Shown here piece after piece: positions 8,113 through 12,256 of a stretch of 12,256 nucleotides of DNA. This stretch comes from DAOMOP01 sp035444405 (GTDB lineage Bacteria > Pseudomonadota > Gammaproteobacteria > Burkholderiales > Rhodocyclaceae), in contig DAOMOP010000121.1 in the NCBI GenBank assembly GCA_035444405.1, positions 1 to 12,256 of the forward strand, given 5' to 3'. Made by a program: the position numbers and the translations under genes. A model generated the notes under the pieces. It made no database searches. It saw nothing but the letters and a program-made list of their open reading frames with translations, and had not been told where the DNA came from. Each line of letters starts with the position of its first letter. Positions within the stretch are counted from its first letter, which is position 1.

Positions 8113-8416
8113 GCCGCAATGCGGGATCGGAAGCCCCCTCCGTTCCGGCTCCCGCGCCCACGGCACTCGTTCAACCGACCGCCGGTACAGGCAGGAATGC
8201 CATTCGGACGATGCCGACAGCAATATCGGACGCCGTCATCGCGACTTGCGCGTTCATTGCAGCATAGGAGGCCGCCCGCGTGCTGTCCAACGCGCGATGC
8301 CGGCAAGTCGGCGACGTGTCGCCCCGGTGCGAGCGGAACGGGGGAGATGTTCATAGGGAAGCGGCACACGCGCAAGACGCCCTCGGCCGTCCTGTGCTCC
8401 CCGGCGCGTGGCGACA

Positions 8417-8435
8417 GCGGAGCGCCCCGCTCCGC
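8417..8435. repeat. Perfect 8-bp-stem hairpin, 3-nt loop
   Basis: GCGGAGCG - CCC - CGCTCCGC, arms exactly complementary. It lies in non-coding DNA about 200 bp upstream of the AbiEi-like gene and 50 bp from a second tight hairpin. No T-run follows. It could be a terminator, an RNA structural element or part of a REP-like repeat; only one copy is in the window. Confidence 0.4.
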
Positions 8436-8484
8436 CTGGATCTCGCCCGGCGCGGTCAACGAGCATGTCGAAAGTCCGAGGCGC

Positions 8485-8505
8485 ACGCGGCATTCGATGC
8501 CGCGT
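8485..8505. repeat. Perfect 9-bp-stem hairpin, TCG loop
   Basis: Arms ACGCGGCAT (8485-8493) and ATGCCGCGT (8497-8505) are exact reverse complements around TCG. No T-tract follows on either strand. It lies about 135 bp before the AbiEi-like start. It may be a regulatory or terminator-like structure, or a binding site for a dimeric protein; it is too far upstream to be an obvious AbiEi operator. Confidence 0.4.
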
Positions 8506-8627
8506 TGGCTGAAGCCCCTGGAACGTGCCGAACACCTTGATAGTCTTGATCAGATTGGAGAATTGCCGCCCATAGCCACAAACGAGAGTCCGGGCGGGAT
8601 GTCAGAAACTGATGTCTGCTTCTTACA

Positions 8628-8634
8628 GAGGAGG
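8628..8634 (+). promoter_or_regulatory. Shine-Dalgarno fixing the AbiEi-like start
   Basis: GAGGAGG is followed by 5 nt and then ATG at 8640. The site is near-ideal and makes this ATG the clear start of the antitoxin gene. Confidence 0.8.
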
Positions 8635-8639
8635 CATCC

Positions 8640-9236
8640 ATGAACACGCTGCCCGAAGCCATCCTGATCCAAGCCCGATCCCTGCCCGAGGGAGGTTTGC
8701 TGTCGCCCAAGGAGTTTCTGCACATGGGCACACGGGCCGCGGTCGATCAGGCGTTCTCAAGGCTGACCAAAGAGGGCAAGCTGCTGCGGGTCGCGCGTGG
8801 CGCGTATGTCGCACCGGTCTCCAGCCGCTTCGGCACGCGCGCGCCCACACCGGAGAAAGTCATCGAAGCGCTGGCAGCCCAAAGCGGAGAAGTGTTCGCC
8901 CCCCACGGCGCCATCGCGGCGAATACCCTGGGCCTGACCCAGCAAGTGCCTGTTCGTGAGGTCTACCTGACCTCCGGGCGAACCCGAAAGCTCAAGCTCG
9001 GCCGCTCCGAGATCGTGGTGAAGCACGTGCCTCGCTGGATGCTCGCTTTGGGCACCGGTCCAGCCGGGGCGGCGGTGCGTGCCCTGGCATGGCTGGGGCC
9101 GACCCATGCCAGCAGGTCACTGGCGACGCTGCACCGCTCACTTCCGCCGGCAGAGTGGCAGATCCTTGCGTCCTCCCGGGCGGCGCTGCCATCGTGGATG
9201 GCGCGAGCGATTGGTGAGGAAGTGGCGCGTGGCTGA
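8640..9236 (+). CDS. AbiEi-like (DUF6088 family) antitoxin / winged-helix transcriptional regulator
   Basis: This 198-residue protein has a clear SD. The N-terminal 20-60 region (LLSPKEFLHMGTRAAVDQAFSRL, then GKLLRVARGAYV) is the winged-helix pattern typical of AbiEi-type antitoxins: a helix-turn-helix that chooses between residues, followed by a wing ending in RGAYV. The rest (FAPHGAIAANTLGLTQQVP, VYLTSGRTRKLKLG) matches the C-terminal part shared by DUF6088/AbiEi proteins, which contacts the toxin or contributes to repression. In characterised AbiE systems the antitoxin binds inverted repeats in its own promoter and neutralises the toxin without stable complex formation (type IV). The stop overlaps the start of the nucleotidyltransferase gene, as in other abiE operons. 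The family call is confident; antitoxin activity is inferred from the pairing. Confidence 0.87.
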   Translation: MNTLPEAILIQARSLPEGGLLSPKEFLHMGTRAAVDQAFSRLTKEGKLLRVARGAYVAPVSSRFGTRAPTPEKVIEALAAQSGEVFAPHGAIAANTLGLTQQVPVREVYLTSGRTRKLKLGRSEIVVKHVPRWMLALGTGPAGAAVRALAWLGPTHASRSLATLHRSLPPAEWQILASSRAALPSWMARAIGEEVARG

Positions 9237-10251
9237 GGCCTTCCCGCGGCTCAGCCAAGACGACCAGCGCGAGGTTCTGGAGATCGTCCGCGAGAAGACG
9301 CAGCGGCCAACGCTTCTCCTTGAAGAGGACGTGTGGGTGGTCTGGACGCTTGGCGCCCTCTTCGACTCGGCGCTCGCCGCCAACCTCACATTCAAGGGTG
9401 GAACTTCGCTGTCCAAGGCGTACCAAGTCATCGATCGCTCCGAGGACCTCGACCTCACCTGCGACATCCGCAAGCTCATTCCGGACCTGACGGGCGGCGA
9501 CAGCTCTCTGCCGTCGAGCCGCAGCCAGGCCAGCAAGTGGACCCGCGCCGTACGGGAGCGCTTGCCCGCGTGGATCGCCACGAACGTACGCCCCGTCCTC
9601 CAAGCCGCGCTCGCACGAGACCAGTTGCAGGCACAACTGGAAGTGGGTGGCGAGGAAAACGACAAACTGCTGCTGCACTACCCTGCGCTCAAGTCCGGCA
9701 GCAGCTGCGTGCGAACGGTCGTGACGCTGGAATTCGGCGGCCGCGCTACCGGTGAGCCGCATCAGGCGCTGCCCGTTGCCTGCGACATGGAGGGGCATGT
9801 CGAGGGTGTTTCGTTCCCGACCGCCCGTCCCGTAGTCATGAGCGTGGCGCGCACCTTCTGGGAAAAGGCAACCGCTGCCCATGTCTATTGCGCCCAGGGG
9901 CGGATACGCAGTGAGCGGTACGCGCGTCATTGGCACGACCTGGCGGCCATCGTGCGCAGCCGATACGGCGATGAGGTCATCACCGACCGCGCGGTGGCGG
10001 CGGCAATCGCGGACTACAAGGCGTACTTCTTTCTCGAGAAGGATGCCGATGGCCACGTCATCGACTACAAATCGGCCGCGGCCGGCAGTCTGGGCATTGT
10101 TCCTGAAGGCGCGGCGCGCGATGCATTGCAGGAAGACTATGCGGCCATGATCGGTGACGGCATGATGCTCGGCGAGTCTCTCGCCTTCGATCAACTCATG
10201 CAGGTCTGTAGCAACATTCAAGAGCGGGTGAATCAGGCGGCCAAGCCATGA
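9229..10251 (+). CDS. AbiEii/AbiGii-family nucleotidyltransferase toxin
   Basis: The protein has 340 residues from GTG 9229, overlapping the antitoxin gene by 8 nt. A purine stretch (TGAGGA, 9215-9220) lies at suitable distance; TTG 9211 and GTG 9214 are alternative starts. The polymerase-beta-type nucleotidyltransferase signature is present: TFKGGTSLSKAYQ at about 54-66, then SEDLDL with metal-binding Asp73 and Asp75. Two further conserved blocks follow: ARTFWEKATAAH (207-218, Glu212/Lys213) and RHWHDLAAI (233-241, Asp237). These are the four AbiEii motifs in the right order. Family members transfer nucleotides, and related toxins modify tRNA, causing growth arrest during phage infection; AbiEii was described as GTP-binding. 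All recognisable catalytic residues are kept, so it looks active. It is co-transcribed with the upstream AbiEi-like gene. Confidence 0.9.
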   Translation: MAEAFPRLSQDDQREVLEIVREKTQRPTLLLEEDVWVVWTLGALFDSALAANLTFKGGTSLSKAYQVIDRSEDLDLTCDIRKLIPDLTGGDSSLPSSRSQASKWTRAVRERLPAWIATNVRPVLQAALARDQLQAQLEVGGEENDKLLLHYPALKSGSSCVRTVVTLEFGGRATGEPHQALPVACDMEGHVEGVSFPTARPVVMSVARTFWEKATAAHVYCAQGRIRSERYARHWHDLAAIVRSRYGDEVITDRAVAAAIADYKAYFFLEKDADGHVIDYKSAAAGSLGIVPEGAARDALQEDYAAMIGDGMMLGESLAFDQLMQVCSNIQERVNQAAKP

Positions 10252-10447
10252 CACCACACAACCAAGGGGGAGCCCATGTGCCTGTTGTGCCTGCGCATCG
10301 AAAACTCCCGTGGCGTCCGAAATTTGTAGATGTCGTTCGGACATGGCGACCAAGTGCAGCGACTCTGGCGGCACGTTGTATCCAGCCCGCTACCCGTGTA
10401 TGCGGCACCCATCCTGACGGTAGATCGACGGCTTCTGCGACCTTCCC

Positions 10448-10462
10448 TTCCACTCGATTGTC
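10448..10462. repeat. Imperfect copy of the guaA 3' end; possible decayed attachment site
   Basis: TTCCACTCGATTGTC here aligns with TTCCCACTCGATCGTC at 11820-11835, the last codons of guaA read on the plus strand. The difference is one missing C and one C/T change, with nine identical bases in a row (CCACTCGAT). Integrases that target the 3' end of guaA leave such direct repeats at element borders. No integrase is visible, and the match is short enough that chance is possible. Confidence 0.3.
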
Positions 10463-10496
10463 AACCAGAACACATAAATCGTTACGCATTAACAAC

Positions 10497-10679
10497 TTAC
10501 ATATTCCAAGGCCTCTTGATACCACCAGTGATACCGTCAGACAATCGTGCCTTTGGAGCGATTACCACCCGTTTCCCATATCGACCCATGCCGTCCCACG
10601 AAAGGTACTGTCCCGCAGGACCGCAGAGCGGATCGACGATCAGCAGGGATTTCATGGGCATCACCCGGACCAGGCGCAC
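10497..10679 (-). CDS. Possible small protein or gene remnant, 60 residues, unrecognised
   Basis: The frame reads from ATG 10679 or, more naturally, an internal ATG about ten codons later (MKSLLIVDPLCGP). The first 25 codons strongly prefer G or C at the third position, like real genes here, but the bias fades in the second half (GGT, CGA, TCT, ACT). This suggests a truncated gene running into unrelated DNA. I recognise no family; the DPLCGP string faintly recalls methyltransferase motifs, but this is not enough to name it. There is no strong ribosome site. Confidence 0.22.
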   Translation of the reverse strand: MRLVRVMPMKSLLIVDPLCGPAGQYLSWDGMGRYGKRVVIAPKARLSDGITGGIKRPWNM

Positions 10680-10824
10680 CCATCTTCACCCGGCAGGTCG
10701 TTCAATAACGGTGATCGAACGGCACCAACGACCGCACTTTTTGGACATTCCGCTGATACCGTCAACATCCGTCCGGCTGGGAGCGGAAGTGGAGACAAAT
10801 GCATCGCTCGCCAGCATCATCAAG

Positions 10825-11196
10825 TCAGCCCGCAATGGTTTCGGCAATCAGAACCTCGGCCGGAATGCCCAGGCCTTGGTGCAATCTACGGATCATGCCC
10901 AGTGTCAAGGGGCGCTTGTGGTTCAGGACTTCGTAGACGCGGTTGCTCCGGCCAATGAACGGCTCCAGATCCTTCACCGACAGGCCGCTTTGCTCCATCC
11001 GAAACTTGATCGCTTCGACCGGATCCGGCGCGCCAATGGGGAAGTGCCTGGCTTCATAGGCTTGCACCAGGGTGGTCAGAATATCCAGGCGGTCTCCCTC
11101 CGGGCTGCCTGGATCGGGGTCGAACGCCATCAAGGCGGAAATGTCCTTCAGCGTAGCCTTGTAATCGGCTTCGGTATGAATAGGGCGGATGTCCAT
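10825..11196 (-). CDS. higA: HigA-family antitoxin (HTH-XRE)
   Basis: The protein has 123 residues from ATG 11196, chosen because GGAGG (11206-11202) lies 5 nt upstream; two in-frame ATGs further up (11208, 11214) lack such a site. The N-terminal half (IRPIHTEADYKATLKDISALM, PEGDRLDILTTLVQAYE) is the toxin-binding region typical of long HigA antitoxins. Residues about 61-115 form the helix-turn-helix (IKFRMEQSGLSVKDLEPFIG, RVYEVLNHKRPLTLGMIRRLHQGLGIPAEVLI). HigA neutralises HigB and represses the shared promoter. It lies 18 nt downstream of higB in the toxin-first order characteristic of this family. The call is firm. Confidence 0.93.
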   Translation of the reverse strand: MDIRPIHTEADYKATLKDISALMAFDPDPGSPEGDRLDILTTLVQAYEARHFPIGAPDPVEAIKFRMEQSGLSVKDLEPFIGRSNRVYEVLNHKRPLTLGMIRRLHQGLGIPAEVLIAETIAG

Positions 11197-11201
11197 GTGG
11201 T

Positions 11202-11206
11202 CCTCC
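11202..11206 (-). promoter_or_regulatory. Shine-Dalgarno fixing the higA start
   Basis: GGAGG then ACCAC then ATG (11196) on the minus strand. It lies in the short gap after the higB stop and gives the antitoxin its own strong ribosome site, whereas higB has none. This would favour antitoxin over toxin production from the shared mRNA. Confidence 0.75.
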
Positions 11207-11214
11207 ATGGTCAC

Positions 11215-11517
11215 TCAGACCATTTCAACGGTTTCTGCGTCCACTTCGTCGTATTCCTTGTGGGTACCGACGAATTTCACGTAGACGACCTGCAGCCTGT
11301 AGGCGATGGCCACAATCAACCGGTAGTCGTTGCCTTTGATGTTGAAAACGACGCGCCGGTTCTTGAGAATGCTGGCGCTACCGTACTGCGCCTTGATGTC
11401 TGATGGCTGAGTCCAGGACGCTTTAGTCGCTTCCTCAAACCAAGCCTTCAGAGGCTGCTCGGCGTCCGGATGAAGTTTCCAGAAGTCTCGAAGTGTGGAG
11501 ACGGCTATCACTCGCAT
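11215..11517 (-). CDS. higB: HigB-family mRNA interferase toxin
   Basis: The protein has 100 residues from ATG 11517. The frame stays open further upstream to 11658, but that extension is low-complexity and runs through the promoter/operator, so it is rejected. The sequence matches the HigB/RelE-fold toxin family: MRVIAVSTLRDFWKLHPDAE at the N-terminus, RRVVFNIKGNDYRLIVAI (54-71) in the central sheet, and VKFVGTHKEYDEVD (80-93) at the C-terminus, with the basic and aromatic residues (Arg55, Arg66, His86, Tyr89) expected for ribosome-dependent mRNA cleavage. It is the first gene of the operon, upstream of higA. No Shine-Dalgarno precedes it, and the predicted transcription start coincides with the ATG, so the mRNA may be leaderless. 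Confidence 0.93.
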   Translation of the reverse strand: MRVIAVSTLRDFWKLHPDAEQPLKAWFEEATKASWTQPSDIKAQYGSASILKNRRVVFNIKGNDYRLIVAIAYRLQVVYVKFVGTHKEYDEVDAETVEMV

Positions 11518-11524
11518 CAGCGAC

Positions 11525-11553
11525 ACTTTAGTCCCAATTTGGGACTGACGCAA
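11525..11553 (-). promoter_or_regulatory. higBA promoter: -35 TTGCGT, -10 TAAAGT
   Basis: On the minus strand TTGCGT (11553-11548) and TAAAGT (11530-11525) are separated by exactly 17 nt. The match to sigma-70 consensus is moderate (3/6 and 4/6), but position and spacing are good. Transcription would start at about 11519-11517, at or next to the higB ATG. The palindromic operator fills the spacer. Confidence 0.5.
11530..11546. promoter_or_regulatory. Palindromic higBA operator
   Basis: AGTCCCAA-T-TTGGGACT: two perfect 8-bp arms around one central base, 13 bp upstream of higB. HigA dimers bind palindromes of this kind for autorepression. Its position across the promoter spacer and first -10 base would block RNA polymerase directly. 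Confidence 0.75.
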
Positions 11554-11654
11554 GTAGCTCCCGGGTGCTGGTCCAGCAGCGTGAACGCATATACTCGACA
11601 ACCGCTCGCATTGTTGCCACCATCGGGCGAAGAATCCGTCAAAGTCCAATCCAT

Positions 11655-11783
11655 GCAATCGACGATGCCGCCGTCAGCGCGCTGTGGGACGACACACTCG
11701 CCGGCGCGATGCTCGCCGAACGGCTGGCGATCGACGAAGAAGGGCTCGCCGACGTGCTGCTCGACGACCTGCGGCATTGCTGA
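11655..11783 (+). pseudogene. Truncated 3' end of an unidentified gene
   Basis: In the frame ending at TGA 11783, the last roughly 40 codons (around AVSALWDDTLAGAMLAERLA, ending LLDDLRHC) show almost exclusive G/C at third positions, like the resident chromosomal genes. The same frame upstream of about 11650 loses this bias and merges with the AT-richer HigBA region. This looks like the C-terminal stump of a resident gene, convergent with guaA, whose 5' part was replaced by the toxin-antitoxin insertion. An alternative is a small intact 72-residue gene starting at 11565. I recognise no family. Confidence 0.3.
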
Positions 11784-11793
11784 AGCTGACGCA

Positions 11794-11812
11794 CGCACCC
11801 GGCTCTGGTGCG
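11794..11812. terminator. Small hairpin just after the guaA stop
   Basis: CGCACC (11794-11799) pairs with GGTGCG (11807-11812) around a 7-nt loop, beginning 5 nt beyond the guaA stop on the minus strand. No T-run follows, so its strength as a terminator is doubtful. It also lies between convergent reading frames. Confidence 0.25.
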
Positions 11813-11816
11813 CAGC

Positions 11817-12256
11817 CTATTCCCACTCGATCGTCGCCGGCGGCTTGCCGGATATGTCGTAGACGACGCGATTGATGCCACGTACTTCATTGATGATGCG
11901 GTTGCTGACCTTGCCGAGCAGGCTGTGCGGGAGCTCCGCCCAGTGCGCGGTCATGAAGTCCTGGGTCTGCACCGCACGCAGCGCGACGACGTACTCGTAG
12001 GTGCGTCCGTCGCCCATCACGCCGACACTTCGCACCGGCAGGAACACCGCGAAGGCCTGGCTGGTCTTGTCGTACCAGTCGGCGGCGCGCAGCTCGTCGA
12101 TGAAGATCGCGTCGGCCTGGCGCAGCATGTCGGCGTAGTCGCGGCGCACCTCGCCGAGGATGCGCACGCCGAGCCCCGGGCCCGGGAACGGGTGGCGGTA
12201 GACCATGTCGTGCGGCAGGCCGAGCGCGACGCCGAGCTCGCGCACCTCGTCCTTGA
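11817..12256 (-). CDS. guaA: GMP synthase (glutamine-hydrolysing), C-terminal part; cut by the window edge
   Basis: The last 146 residues of GuaA, which makes GMP from XMP, ATP and glutamine in the cytoplasm as the final step of guanine nucleotide synthesis. The visible part covers the end of the ATP-pyrophosphatase domain (KDEVRELGVALGLP) and the C-terminal dimerisation domain, with the hallmark HPFPGPGLGVRILGEV, then QAFAVFLPVRSVGVMGDGRTYEYVVALRAV, and the invariant ending PPATIEWE. There is no frameshift or stop, and the 3' end is intact. The start lies to the right of the window. The 3' end of guaA is a known attachment site for some integrative elements, which fits the accessory genes next to it. 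Confidence 0.97.
   Translation of the reverse strand, partial: KDEVRELGVALGLPHDMVYRHPFPGPGLGVRILGEVRRDYADMLRQADAIFIDELRAADWYDKTSQAFAVFLPVRSVGVMGDGRTYEYVVALRAVQTQDFMTAHWAELPHSLLGKVSNRIINEVRGINRVVYDISGKPPATIEWE

Larger units (their letters stand above)
8101..8639. other. Intergenic region between divergent TIR-CHASE2 and abiE genes
   Basis: These 539 bases separate divergently transcribed genes and should hold promoters for both. I find no open frame resembling a known protein. What can be seen: AAGCCCCCTCC occurs twice (8099-8109 and 8131-8141), the first copy overlapping the TIR gene's ribosome site; an 8-bp inverted pair CGACTTGC/GCAAGTCG (8242-8249, 8303-8310); and two tight perfect hairpins at 8417-8435 and 8485-8505. 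GATGTC is repeated at short spacing (8599-8604, 8611-8616) just before the abiE ribosome site and could be part of an operator. I could not place convincing -35/-10 boxes for either gene. Confidence 0.5.
10252..10824. other. Gene-poor, AT-richer mosaic region between abiEii and higA
   Basis: These 573 bases lie between convergent genes and are clearly less GC-rich than the left half of the window, especially 10455-10520. No confident gene is seen. It holds a small minus-strand open frame (10497-10679), a weak hairpin just after the abiEii stop (GTCCGAA 10315-10321 / TTCGGAC 10336-10342, no T-run), an 11-bp direct repeat TGATACCGTCA (10529-10539, 10754-10764) and a short stretch similar to the end of guaA (10448-10462). 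It looks like the remains of past insertions. Confidence 0.5.

Noticed and set aside
10315..10342. Hairpin GTCCGAA/TTCGGAC as an intrinsic terminator for abiEii
   Set aside because: It has only 7 bp with a 14-nt loop and no T-run; too weak to call.
8992..10374. Minus-strand 460-codon frame opposite the abiE operon
   Set aside because: It is a mirror of GC-rich codons; AbiEi/AbiEii motifs on the plus strand are decisive.
10529..10764. Direct repeat TGATACCGTCA as an element border
   Set aside because: Two 11-bp copies 225 bp apart flank nothing recognisable; could be chance, so it is only mentioned in the intergenic entry.
10330..11403. Plus-strand 357-codon frame across the gap and antisense to higBA
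   Set aside because: Most of it is the reverse of higA and higB; the part before 10825 has no codon bias or motif.
11518..11658. N-terminal extension of higB up to 11658
   Set aside because: It would read through the palindromic operator and promoter and adds 47 residues not typical of 100-residue HigB proteins.
1..12256. CRISPR array, tRNA, rRNA, transposase or integrase gene
   Set aside because: No regularly spaced repeats, no tRNA-like cloverleaf and no DDE or tyrosine-recombinase motifs were found by reading both strands.

Overview
This window looks like chromosomal DNA from a very GC-rich proteobacterium, most likely a betaproteobacterium (Burkholderiales or Rhodocyclales type). That is an inference from the extreme G/C bias at third codon positions, the style of the GMP synthase C-terminus and the accessory gene families; no rRNA or other firm phylogenetic marker is present. 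Both edges cut genes: the protein at the left edge has lost its N-terminus, and guaA at the right edge has lost most of its 5' part.

Left block (about 1-8100, very high GC). A giant plus-strand gene (2-5122, at least 1706 residues) encodes a CHAT-family (caspase/separase-like) protease. It is fused to two consecutive alpha/beta-hydrolase (lipase-like) modules, an unassigned middle domain and a C-terminal helical TPR-like tail. It converges on a two-gene minus-strand operon whose genes overlap by ATGA. The first gene encodes a membrane receptor with an N-terminal cytoplasmic TIR domain and a periplasmic CHASE2 sensor. The second encodes a FecR-domain lipoprotein. A perfect 13-bp inverted repeat lies between the convergent genes. 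TIR and CHAT are both typical effector domains of bacterial conflict and cell-death systems, while CHASE2 and FecR are envelope-sensing parts, so this block is the best candidate for an uncharacterised envelope-sensing effector system.

Middle block (about 8101-10824). A 539-bp intergenic stretch carries two tight perfect hairpins. It leads into a plus-strand AbiE-type toxin-antitoxin pair with overlapping genes: a DUF6088/AbiEi-like winged-helix antitoxin and an AbiEii nucleotidyltransferase toxin. Then come 573 bp of visibly more AT-rich, mosaic-looking DNA with no firm gene.

Right block (10825-12256). A minus-strand higB-higA module (toxin first) has a perfect palindromic operator lying inside the spacer of a plausible promoter that may give a leaderless toxin mRNA. 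A short coding-like plus-strand fragment follows, then the 3' end of guaA on the minus strand. The 3' end of guaA is a known integration site for genomic islands. An imperfect copy of its last bases occurs at 10448-10462, consistent with decayed island boundaries around the HigBA module, although no integrase is in view. Overall the window reads as a cluster of defence and conflict genes next to guaA.
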